Shown: positions 1-6,472 of the stretch, piece by piece
How positions within the stretch are numbered: position 1 is the stretch's first letter
How the letters are laid out: each line of letters opens with the position of its first letter
Assembly (NCBI GenBank): GCA_934292805.1
Contig: CAKQXQ010000054.1
Coordinates: 1 to 13,410, forward strand
Direction of reading: 5' to 3'
Length of the DNA: 13,410 bases
Source of the DNA: an uncultured Roseburia sp.
Lineage (GTDB): Bacteria > Bacillota > Clostridia > Lachnospirales > Lachnospiraceae
Made by a program: the position numbers and the translations under genes
Notes under the pieces: generated by a model
Databases searched by the model: none
Told to the model about the DNA's origin: nothing
Seen by the model: only the letters and a program-made list of their open reading frames with translations

Positions 1-507
1 CAGATCGGTGACAGTACCAATGAGAATTTCCTGGAGTCGCTTGGAATCAAAAATTATGATATTTGTTTTGTGACGATTGGAGGCAATTTCCAGAATTCCC
101 TGGAGACAACTTCTCTTTTAAAAGAACTGGGTGCTAAAATGGTCATATCGCGTGCAGAACGGGATGTGCAGGCAAAGTTCCTGCTTCGTAACGGAGCAGA
201 CGAGGTCATTTATCCGGAAAAACAGATCGCTAACTGGGCAGCGATCCGCTATACAGCAGATCATATCCATGATTATATCGAAGTGGATGATTCTCATGCT
301 ATTTTTGAAGTAGAGGTGCCGGAAGGCTGGATCGGAAAAACAATCGGTGAACTGGATATCCGTAAAAAGTACAGCATCAGTATCCTGGCAATCAAAACAG
401 ACGGAAAGATGAATATGGCGATTGGGCCGGACATGGAATTAAGCAGTGAAGATACTCTTTTGGTTCTCGGTACATACAAGGATATGCAAAAATGTTTTCG
501 GATATAA
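1..507 (+). CDS. TrkA/KtrA-type potassium uptake regulatory protein (RCK domains), 5' end outside window
   Basis: Frame 1 is open from the first base to the TAA at 505-507, giving 168 visible C-terminal residues. The first part (to about residue 85) is the second half of a Rossmann-type RCK_N domain: a strand 'YDICFVTIGG', a helix, then 'LGAKMVISRA' and 'NGADEVIYPE', as in TrkA/KtrA proteins that bind nucleotide and gate a TrkH/KtrB potassium channel from the cytoplasm. The rest (about 90-168) fits an RCK_C (TrkA_C) domain, with 'VEVPEGWIGKTIGELDIR' and a closing 'EDTLLVLGTY'. The nucleotide-binding GxGxxG start lies left of the window. The partner channel gene is not visible and may lie upstream. 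A GTG at 70 is only an internal codon, because the open frame and homology continue left of it. The family is clear; the subtype (TrkA or KtrA) is inferred from the apparent single RCK unit. Confidence 0.9.
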   Translation, partial: QIGDSTNENFLESLGIKNYDICFVTIGGNFQNSLETTSLLKELGAKMVISRAERDVQAKFLLRNGADEVIYPEKQIANWAAIRYTADHIHDYIEVDDSHAIFEVEVPEGWIGKTIGELDIRKKYSISILAIKTDGKMNMAIGPDMELSSEDTLLVLGTYKDMQKCFRI

Positions 508-549
508 TAGATAAAATAAACAGAGTATAAAATAATTATTAAAAATTGC

Positions 550-567
550 ACAAAATTTGCATTTTGT
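550..567. promoter_or_regulatory. Inverted repeat overlapping the -35 box of the COG0523 operon
   Basis: ACAAAAT (550-556) and ATTTTGT (561-567) form a perfect 7-bp inverted repeat around TTGC. It covers the candidate -35 hexamer at 557-562. The position would suit a repressor operator. It is AT-rich and short, so chance or a weak terminator for the upstream gene are alternatives. Confidence 0.35.
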
Positions 568-585
568 AAAATAATCGAGTAAAAT
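557..585 (+). promoter_or_regulatory. Sigma-A type promoter of the COG0523 GTPase operon
   Basis: TTGCAT (557-562), a 17-base spacer and TAAAAT (580-585) make a good vegetative promoter. Transcription should start near 592, giving a leader of about 100 nt before the ATG at 695. There is no other comparably good promoter in the 508-694 gap. No convincing terminator for the preceding RCK gene is seen in this gap. Confidence 0.6.
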
Positions 586-624
586 AGGAATGTTCGGGCA
601 GAAAGTGTGATCCGGGCAGACAAA

Positions 625-668
625 GATAATACAATGTAACCATGATAATCTGCATTTTGCATATTATC
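625..668. promoter_or_regulatory. Candidate metalloregulator operator: three GATAAT hexamers at 19-nt steps
   Basis: GATAAT occurs at 625-630 and 644-649, and its reverse complement ATTATC at 663-668; the steps are exactly 19 nt. The last two also form a 25-bp dyad (644-668): GATAAT, one unpaired base, TGCA, a 3-base centre, TGCA, one base, ATTATC. GATAAT/ATTATC are the outer hexamers of the classical Fur box, but the spacing inside this dyad differs from the 19-bp Fur box and the sequence does not match the Gram-positive Zur box. The site lies in the leader just upstream of the ribosome binding site. The link to a Fur-family repressor is inferred from the metal-related gene downstream. Confidence 0.4.
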
Positions 669-694
669 AAGACATAAAAAGGAGTGGATTTATT

Positions 695-1858
695 ATGACA
701 AAAATTGATATTATTTCCGGTTTCTTAGGAGCAGGAAAAACCACATTTATTAAAAAGATGATCGATGAGGTATTTAAGGGCGAGAAGATCGTTCTGATCG
801 AGAATGAGTTCGGTGAAGTCGGAATCGATGGCGGTTTCTTAAAAGATGCAGGAATCCAGATCACCGAGATGAATTCTGGCTGCATCTGCTGTTCCTTAGT
901 AGGTGATTTCGGAAAGAATCTTCACGAAGTGATTGACAAATATCATCCGGATCGTATTCTGATCGAGCCATCCGGTGTCGGTAAATTATCAGATGTCATG
1001 AAGTCTGTGATCGATATTGAGAAAGAGGAAGATGTTAAATTAAACGGACTTGTAACAGTTGTAAATGCTTTAAAAGCAAGCAAACAGATGAAAGCATTTG
1101 GTGAATTTTTCAATAATCAGATTGAATATGCTACAGTTGTTGTGTTAAGCCGAAGCCAGAATGCAACACCGGAACAGTTAGAGCTTTGTGTAAAACAGAT
1201 CCAGTCACTGAATCCGAAGGCTGCAATTATCACAACAGCATGGGATGCGATCAAAGGCGAACAGATCTTAAAAGTGATCGAGGGAGCTGATTCTCTTGAG
1301 ATGAAATTAATGGCTGAGCAGCATGCCAAAGAAGAGGCAGAGGAGCATGAGCACGAACATCACCATCATGACCATGACCATGAAGACCACGATCACGAGC
1401 ATCATCACGACCACGACCATGAGGATCATGATCACGAAGAGCACGAGCATCATCACGACCACGATCATGAGGAGCATGACCACGAGCATGAACATCATCA
1501 CGATCATGAACACCATCATGAACATGATGAGAACTGCACCTGCGGATGCCATGATCACGAGCATCATCACCACCATCATGCAGATGAAGTATTTACAAGC
1601 TGGGGCAAAGAGACTCCTCACAAATTCACGAAGGAAAAGATCGAGGATGTATTAAAGACACTCTGTGAGACAGACGATTACGGAACAATTCTCCGTGCCA
1701 AGGGAATGGTAGAAGATGAGAATGGTACATGGATTTATTTTGATATGGTTCCGGGTGAATATGAGCTTCGTGACGGTGAGCCTGACTATACAGGAAGACT
1801 TTGTGTGATCGGCTGCAACATTGACGAACACAGATTAGAAGAATTATTTGGAATCTAA
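695..1858 (+). CDS. G3E/COG0523 (CobW-like) GTPase with a 78-residue histidine-rich metal-binding insert
   Basis: Cytoplasmic P-loop GTPase of the group that includes metal chaperones (ZigA/ZNG1, HypB- and UreG-related). Visible motifs are Walker A GFLGAGKTT (residues 9-17), ENEFGE (36-41), the COG0523 metal motif GCICC (62-66) and EPSG (91-94). The usual NKxD guanine motif is replaced by SRSQ (152-155). Residues 218-295 contain 42 histidines, mixed with Asp and Glu in DHDHE-type units, plus CTCGC (281-285). A CobW C-terminal domain follows (about 299-387). The insert should bind several metal ions, with Zn, Ni or Co most likely. At 387 aa it exceeds a plain COG0523 protein mainly because of this insert. 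AAAAGGAG at 677-684 supports the ATG. It precedes a second GTPase gene by 45 bp, so the two are probably cotranscribed. The metal and the client protein cannot be read from the sequence. Confidence 0.9.
   Translation: MTKIDIISGFLGAGKTTFIKKMIDEVFKGEKIVLIENEFGEVGIDGGFLKDAGIQITEMNSGCICCSLVGDFGKNLHEVIDKYHPDRILIEPSGVGKLSDVMKSVIDIEKEEDVKLNGLVTVVNALKASKQMKAFGEFFNNQIEYATVVVLSRSQNATPEQLELCVKQIQSLNPKAAIITTAWDAIKGEQILKVIEGADSLEMKLMAEQHAKEEAEEHEHEHHHHDHDHEDHDHEHHHDHDHEDHDHEEHEHHHDHDHEEHDHEHEHHHDHEHHHEHDENCTCGCHDHEHHHHHHADEVFTSWGKETPHKFTKEKIEDVLKTLCETDDYGTILRAKGMVEDENGTWIYFDMVPGEYELRDGEPDYTGRLCVIGCNIDEHRLEELFGI
1370..1501 (+). repeat. In-frame tandem repeat encoding DHDHE-type histidine units
   Basis: Three units of 13, 16 and 15 codons (residues 226-238, 239-254 and 255-269) each begin DHDHE and end HHH. 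A fourth, partial unit starts with DHEHHH at residue 270. Codons are limited mostly to CAT/CAC, GAC/GAT and GAG/GAA. The units differ by whole codons, so length variation between strains by slippage or unequal crossing-over is plausible while keeping the frame. Confidence 0.7.
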
Positions 1859-1903
1859 GGCAGATGACAGCAGTTTAAGAACGGAAAGGAAACGATAACA
1901 GTT

Positions 1904-2845
1904 ATGAACGAAATACCCGTATATTTATTTACAGGTTTCATGGACAGCGGAAAGACTTCCCTGATCAAAGATACATTGTTTGCACAGGGATTTGCAAAAG
2001 AAGGAAAAAGTCTTGTGATCTGCTGTGAAGACGGCGATGTAGAGTTCACAGAAGAAGAACTTACGAAGAATAACGTGAAGCTTGTCATGGTGGAAAAAGA
2101 AGAGGACTTTACGGAGGATTTCTTAAACAGGATCCAGATGGAATATCAGCCGGAACAAGTTTTTCTGGAGTATAACGGAACCTGGCAGGTGGGACCATTA
2201 TTCGAAATGGAACTTCCAAAGCATTGGATGATCGTGCAGCAGCTTGCTACAGTCGACGCGACAACGTTTGATATGTATCTTGCCAATATGCGTGCAATGA
2301 TCATGGAACAGCTGTTTTCGGCAGATGTTGTTATTTTTAACCGCTGTGATGATGATACAGATAAGGGAAAATACCGCAGAAACATCAAGGCATTGAACCG
2401 GAAGGCACAGCTTGTTTACGAACGGGAAGATGGAAGCCTGGATGAAAGACCGGAGGAACTCCCATTTGATATTTCAGCAGATGAGATCCAGATTTCTGAA
2501 GCTGATTATGCAATCTGGTATATGGACTGTCAGGAAAATCCAAAGAAATACGAAGGTAAGAAGGTTTCTTTCCTTGCACTTGTATACAATCCGGATAAGC
2601 TGAAAAAAGGAATCATGGTTCCGGGACGTTTTGCCATGACCTGTTGTGTGGAGGATGTGACATTCCTTGGATTCAAGACAAAATATGAGAAAGAAAATGA
2701 AATCCCACACAAATCATGGATTCATATTACTGCAGAGGTTCATGTGGAATTTGCAAAAGAGTACAAGGGAAAAGGACCGGTTCTTTATCCAATCTCAGTG
2801 ACACCGGCAGAAAAACCGGAAGACGAGCTTGTATATTTCTCATAA
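1904..2845 (+). CDS. CobW-like GTPase domain fused to a TIGR03943/YcgQ-like (DUF1980) C-terminal domain
   Basis: 313 aa, no signal peptide or membrane segment. The N-terminal half is a divergent G3E GTPase: Walker A GFMDSGKTS (11-19), then ICCEDGD (39-45) where the family has ENEFG, LEYNGTW (88-94) where it has EPSG, and NRCDD (146-150) at the guanine-recognition position. The GCxCC metal motif is absent. From about residue 213 the protein resembles the C-terminal soluble domain of TIGR03943/YcgQ proteins: 'GKKVSFLALVY', 'VPGRFAMTCCVED' with paired cysteines C247-C248, an 'SWIHITAEV' strand, and an ending of 'PISVTPAEKPED'. YcgQ-type proteins usually pair with a YcgR permease; no permease gene is seen here. 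ATG at 1904 has a weak, rather distant AAAGGAAA (1885-1892). With its His-rich neighbour it likely serves metal delivery. The role is inferred; the domain call rests on recognised motifs. Confidence 0.75.
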   Translation: MNEIPVYLFTGFMDSGKTSLIKDTLFAQGFAKEGKSLVICCEDGDVEFTEEELTKNNVKLVMVEKEEDFTEDFLNRIQMEYQPEQVFLEYNGTWQVGPLFEMELPKHWMIVQQLATVDATTFDMYLANMRAMIMEQLFSADVVIFNRCDDDTDKGKYRRNIKALNRKAQLVYEREDGSLDERPEELPFDISADEIQISEADYAIWYMDCQENPKKYEGKKVSFLALVYNPDKLKKGIMVPGRFAMTCCVEDVTFLGFKTKYEKENEIPHKSWIHITAEVHVEFAKEYKGKGPVLYPISVTPAEKPEDELVYFS

Positions 2846-2910
2846 AAGAGAGATCTGGCAGTGGAAGAAGCGGTGTGCTTTGGGAACTTTTTATAATTTG
2901 AAAAAAGTTA

Positions 2911-2939
2911 TTGACAAAAACACGTTAGTGTATTAAAGT
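2911..2939 (+). promoter_or_regulatory. Promoter of the T-box/tryptophan transporter operon
   Basis: A perfect TTGACA (2911-2916), a 17-base spacer and TAAAGT (2934-2939). The predicted start near 2946 sits just ahead of T-box stem I. The 65-base stretch between 2846 and 2910 shows no convincing terminator for the upstream GTPase genes. Confidence 0.7.
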
Positions 2940-2945
2940 AACAAC

Positions 2946-3242
2946 ATAAAGAAAAACCGTTGAGAAAGAGTAGTAAGTAATCTGCTGATATCACAGAGAA
3001 CTGCAGGTGGTGGGATTGCAGTATGGATCATTTTACTGAATGGACTTTCGAGGGTGGCCTGAACGATATGTAGGAAGTATTACAGGAATATATCAGAGTA
3101 GGAGTCACCGGGAACCGAACCCGTTATCAATCAGGCGTGTATGATAGTACATGAGAGAGTGGACTTTATAGTCAAGATGAGTGGTACCGCGATAATAAGA
3201 TTTTATTACCGTCTCAAGCAATAGCTTGGGACGGTTTTTTAT
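2946..3242 (+). ncRNA. T-box leader with a tryptophan (UGG) specifier
   Basis: All main parts of a T-box riboswitch are visible. Stem I starts near CCGTT (2958-2962). The AGTA of the specifier-loop S-turn is at 2972-2975, the AGAGA bulge at 2995-2999, and an apical hairpin pairs ACTGCA (3000-3005) with TGCAGT (3017-3022). The 3' side of the specifier loop reads GAA-TGG-A, putting specifier codon TGG at 3041-3043. The T-box core TGGTACCGCG is at 3182-3191. TGAG (3178-3181) can pair with CTCA (3213-3216) to form the antiterminator, which competes with the terminator stem. Uncharged tRNA-Trp should pair at the specifier and at TGGT and so allow read-through into the ABC transporter genes. Confidence 0.92.
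3209..3240 (+). terminator. T-box intrinsic terminator
   Basis: CCGTCTCAAGC (3209-3219) pairs with GCTTGGGACGG (3224-3234) over 11 bp with one G-U pair and an AATA loop, followed by six T residues. Its 5' arm contains the CTCA used by the antiterminator, so the two structures exclude each other. Confidence 0.93.
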
Positions 3243-3332
3243 ACTTAAAAACAAAAACGCAATACACGATTCTAAGAACTTTCAAAACGGATTTCTTTCA
3301 AAAAACATTTTTATAATTTGGAGGAAAAGAAT

Positions 3333-4430
3333 ATGAAAACAAAAATGATGGCAGCAGTATTAACAATGGCAATGACAGCAGCAATGATCGGTGGATGTGG
3401 AAACAGCACAGATACATCCAATGCAGGAAATGGCACCAACACAGCAGAGAGCAGTGCAGACGCAACGGAAGCCACAGCACAGGATGCGGCAGATACAACC
3501 GTGTATAAGGTTGGGATCGTACAGTATGTTGATGATGCATCATTGAACCAGATTGAGAAAGCAATCGAAGCAGAGCTGGATGCAAAAGGAGCAGAGCTTG
3601 GTGTAACATTTGATTATGCAGATTATACTTACAACGGTCAGGCGGATTCTTCTACATTGAACCAGATCGCAGCAGATCTTGTGGCAGAGGGTGTGGATGT
3701 GATCATTCCGATCGCAACACCGGCAGCGATGATCATGCAGAATGCAACAGAAGATAATCAGATCCCGGTTGTATTTTCAGCAGTATCAGATCCTGTCGGA
3801 GCAGGACTTGTAGCAAGCAATGAGGAACCGGGAGCAAACATCACCGGAACATCAGATGCGATCGATGTATCACAGATCATGGATTTTATTTTAGCAGCGA
3901 ATCCGGATACTGCCAAAATCGGATTATTATATGACAAGAGTCAGGATTCTTCAAAAAGTGCGATTGAAGCAGCAAAAGCTTACTGTGACGAAAAGGGTAT
4001 TTCCTATGTAGAAAAGACCGGTACAACAACCGGAGAGATCCAGGCAGCAGCAGATTCCCTTGTAGCAGAAAAAGTAGATGCTATTTTCACACCACAGGAC
4101 AATACAGTCATGACCGCTGAACTTGCGATTTTTGAAAAATTTGTGGATGCTGGTATCCCACATTATACAAGTGCAGATTCCTTTGCATTAAATGGTGCAT
4201 TTTTAGGATATGGTGTAAATTATGAAACACTTGGAACCAAGACAGCAGATATGGTAGCAGACATTCTTGCAAATGGAGCAGATCCTGCAAAAACACCGGT
4301 CGAGACATTGGAAAGCGGTATCGTAACCGTAAACACAGAAGTTGCAGAACAGCTTGGAATTGATTATTCTGTATTGAAAGATATGTGTTCTGAACTGATC
4401 GAAACAGTAACAGCAGAGGAGTTTAATTAA
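3333..4430 (+). CDS. trpX: Tryptophan ABC transporter substrate-binding lipoprotein (TrpX type)
   Basis: 365 aa starting at ATG 3333, with GGAGG at 3320-3324. A TTG at 3318 would also be in frame, but it lies in front of that Shine-Dalgarno site and is rejected. A lipoprotein signal peptide (residues 1-21) ends in the lipobox IGGC with C22 as the lipidated residue. A Ser/Thr/Ala/Asn-rich linker to about residue 55 follows, then an ABC_sub_bind-type (PF04392) periplasmic-binding fold beginning 'VYKVGIVQYVDD', with 'IIPIATPAA' and 'PVVFSAVSDPVGAGLV' typical of that family. It should sit outside the membrane and pass substrate to the permease. The family alone does not fix the ligand; tryptophan is inferred from the UGG T-box and the match to the trpXYZ arrangement known in Firmicutes. 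The permease gene starts 3 bp after the stop. Confidence 0.88.
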   Translation: MKTKMMAAVLTMAMTAAMIGGCGNSTDTSNAGNGTNTAESSADATEATAQDAADTTVYKVGIVQYVDDASLNQIEKAIEAELDAKGAELGVTFDYADYTYNGQADSSTLNQIAADLVAEGVDVIIPIATPAAMIMQNATEDNQIPVVFSAVSDPVGAGLVASNEEPGANITGTSDAIDVSQIMDFILAANPDTAKIGLLYDKSQDSSKSAIEAAKAYCDEKGISYVEKTGTTTGEIQAAADSLVAEKVDAIFTPQDNTVMTAELAIFEKFVDAGIPHYTSADSFALNGAFLGYGVNYETLGTKTADMVADILANGADPAKTPVETLESGIVTVNTEVAEQLGIDYSVLKDMCSELIETVTAEEFN

Positions 4431-4433
4431 AAT

Positions 4434-5396
4434 ATGAGTTCCATTATTACATTATCAATTGTACAAAGTGCATTAGAACTTGGTTTTATCTATGCATTAG
4501 TAGCCCTGGCATTATTTATATCTTTCAGCATTTTAAATATTGCCGATCTTTCTACAGACGGATGCTTTACGTTAGGATGTGCGGTATGTGCATCGGTAAC
4601 GATGGCGGGTCATCCGGTACTGGCATTGTTTGCAGCAATGGCAGCAGGCGTCTGCTCCGGCTTTGTGACAGCATTTTTACAGACCAAGATGGGAATCCAG
4701 TCCATTCTTGCCGGAATTATCGTGAATACCGGATTGTATACAATTAATATTGCAGTAATGGGATTCGCTTCCAATATGAACCTGTTTAACTGTGAATCTG
4801 TTTTTACCTGGGCAAAATCAGCAATCGGAGGAACCTGGTATAAACTGATCGTCGCAGCAGTGATCGTAATTGCTGTCGGAGCAGTGATCTCCTTTTTCTT
4901 AAATACAAGACTTGGACTTTCTATCCGTGCGACCGGGGATAATCCGGATATGGTAAGAGCATCCAGTATTAATACAAGTGCGATGATCACAATTGGCCTG
5001 TGTGTTGCCAATGCCCTGACAGGTCTTTCCGGCGGACTGCTTGCACAGTATCAGAAATCCTGTGATATCAATCTTGGAACCGGAATGGTAACGATCGCAC
5101 TTGCCAGTCTTATTATTGGAGAGTCCATAATCGGAAAAGGCGGAATGTTACAACGTGTTGCAGGAGTTATTTTAGGAAGCTGCCTGTATCGTTTTATCGT
5201 TGCAGTCGCTCTGAGAATGAATGTTCCTGCAGAGTGTTTAAAACTTGTATCTGCAGTGATCGTAGCAGTTGCCATTGCTTTTCCGTATCTGAAAAAACAG
5301 ATGGTATTTTACAGACAGAAACGTGCTGCGAAAGCACAGAATCAGATTTACATTCAGGAGATTATGAAAAATGACAGTGAAGGAGGAAAAAGATAA
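4434..5396 (+). CDS. trpY: Tryptophan ABC transporter permease (TrpY type)
   Basis: 320 aa integral membrane protein of the branched-chain amino acid/ribose-type permease family (PF02653). Long hydrophobic segments run through most of the length: the first covers about residues 10-35, and the last ends before a basic cytoplasmic tail from about 285. The loop 'NTRLGLSIRATGDNPDMVRASSIN' is the characteristic cytoplasmic coupling region that contacts the ATPase. ATG at 4434 follows the lipoprotein stop by 3 bp, and a GAGGAG inside the upstream gene's last codons supplies the ribosome binding site. The TAA stop overlaps the ATPase ATG by one base (5396), indicating translational coupling. Probably two copies form the membrane channel. 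Specificity is inferred from the operon. Confidence 0.88.
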   Translation: MSSIITLSIVQSALELGFIYALVALALFISFSILNIADLSTDGCFTLGCAVCASVTMAGHPVLALFAAMAAGVCSGFVTAFLQTKMGIQSILAGIIVNTGLYTINIAVMGFASNMNLFNCESVFTWAKSAIGGTWYKLIVAAVIVIAVGAVISFFLNTRLGLSIRATGDNPDMVRASSINTSAMITIGLCVANALTGLSGGLLAQYQKSCDINLGTGMVTIALASLIIGESIIGKGGMLQRVAGVILGSCLYRFIVAVALRMNVPAECLKLVSAVIVAVAIAFPYLKKQMVFYRQKRAAKAQNQIYIQEIMKNDSEGGKR

Positions 5397-6226
5397 TGGC
5401 ACAAACGAACGCAATGCTTGTAATGCGCGATGTCAGCAAAACCTTTAATCCCGGAACTGTCAATGAAAAGTGTGCATTAAAAAATTTAAATCTTACTTTG
5501 AAACCGGGAGATTTTACAACGATCGTGGGAAGCAATGGGGCAGGAAAATCTACGCTGTTTAATGCGATCACAGGAGCATTTTTTGCAGATAAAGGACTGA
5601 TCATGCTAGATGGTGAGGATATTACTTATCAGAAGGAGCATGTCAGAAGCAAGGTGATCGGCCATCTTTTCCAGGATCCTTTAAAGGGAACTGCACCGCA
5701 TATGACGATCGAGGAGAATATGGCACTTGCTTACCTTCGCACCACTACATCAAAGAATGCATATTTCAGCCGCATCAAAGCAGCGGACAAGAAAAAATTC
5801 AGAGAACAGCTGGCATTACTTGATATGGGTCTCGAGGATCGAATGAAACAGCCGGTTGGGCTGTTATCCGGCGGGCAGCGTCAGGCACTGACGCTTCTGA
5901 TGGCAACAATGGTTACCCCTAAGATTTTACTGCTCGATGAGCATACCGCAGCACTGGATCCGGCAACGGCAGAAAAGGTCTTGGAACTGACGAAGAAGAT
6001 TGTGGCAGAACAGAACATCACCTGCCTTATGGTCACACACAATATGCATCAGGCACTTGAACTTGGAAACCGTACCCTTATGATGGATTCCGGAAATATT
6101 GTGCTGGATGTCTCAGGAGAAGAGCGAAAAGCCATGACAGTAGACGATCTGCTTGAGCAGTTTGCAGTCCGTGCTGGAAAGGCATTGGATAATGACAGAA
6201 TTCTGTTTTCCAAAGTGGAGGCATAA
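5396..6226 (+). CDS. trpZ: Tryptophan ABC transporter ATP-binding protein (TrpZ type)
   Basis: 276 aa cytoplasmic ABC ATPase that powers the import complex. Motifs are in order: Walker A GSNGAGKST (45-53), Q-loop Q93 in 'LFQDPLKG', signature LSGGQRQ (157-163), Walker B ILLLDE (177-182), D-loop 'AALDP', and switch histidine H215 in VTHN. The length is normal for a single-domain importer ATPase. It starts by one-base overlap with the permease stop, behind GGAGG near 5382-5386. A perfect hairpin at 6333 lies about 105 bp after the stop, so this is the last gene of the T-box-controlled operon. In the 246-base gap after it nothing else coding is evident. Confidence 0.9.
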   Translation: MAQTNAMLVMRDVSKTFNPGTVNEKCALKNLNLTLKPGDFTTIVGSNGAGKSTLFNAITGAFFADKGLIMLDGEDITYQKEHVRSKVIGHLFQDPLKGTAPHMTIEENMALAYLRTTTSKNAYFSRIKAADKKKFREQLALLDMGLEDRMKQPVGLLSGGQRQALTLLMATMVTPKILLLDEHTAALDPATAEKVLELTKKIVAEQNITCLMVTHNMHQALELGNRTLMMDSGNIVLDVSGEERKAMTVDDLLEQFAVRAGKALDNDRILFSKVEA

Positions 6227-6332
6227 TAATAGTGTGATGTTGGAAATGCAGGATTATCGCAAATTTTGTATAGATGGAAACAAAAAAAGAATGGATTCCA
6301 TAAATAATCATTATAGTAAAATACGTAAAACC

Positions 6333-6368
6333 AAGGAAAAGCCGTTGAAATTCAACGGCTTTTCCTTT
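6333..6368 (+). terminator. Intrinsic terminator after the tryptophan transporter operon
   Basis: AAGGAAAAGCCGTTGAA (6333-6349) and its exact reverse complement (6351-6367) form a 17-bp inverted repeat; the working loop is probably GAAATTC. The 3' arm holds TTTTCC and is followed by TTTATTAT. The A-rich 5' arm makes it possible that it also acts on the opposite strand. Confidence 0.85.
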
Positions 6369-6472
6369 ATTATATAAAGTAGTGTAAACTGTATTTTTTC
6401 ATAGGGGATTCGTAATTAGGAAAAAGATTACAGAGATGAATTAGGCAGTGAGTATATACAAGGAGGAAAAAC

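Noticed and set aside
644..668. Standard Fur or Zur box
   Set aside because: The outer hexamers match the Fur type, but the 25-bp dyad spacing and inner TGCA arms do not fit either consensus, so it was reported only as a candidate operator.
1370..1501. CRISPR-like short repeats
   Set aside because: The repeats are codon-phased, have no unique spacers, and lie inside a clear coding sequence.
1307..1621. Long minus-strand frame rich in Met and Val across the histidine repeat
   Set aside because: It is the complement of CAT/CAC and GAC/GAG codons; no ribosome binding site or family resemblance.
2846..2910. Terminator after the second GTPase gene
   Set aside because: Only a very short AGC/GCT pairing precedes the T run; it is not convincing.
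3318..3332. TTG start upstream of trpX giving five more residues
   Set aside because: The GGAGG site at 3320-3324 serves the ATG at 3333, and the lipoprotein signal fits that start.
6369..6472. Promoter or Rex box for nfnAB
   Set aside because: I could not find a -35/-10 pair at proper spacing or a TTGTTA...TAACAA-type site; a promoter must exist but was not assigned.
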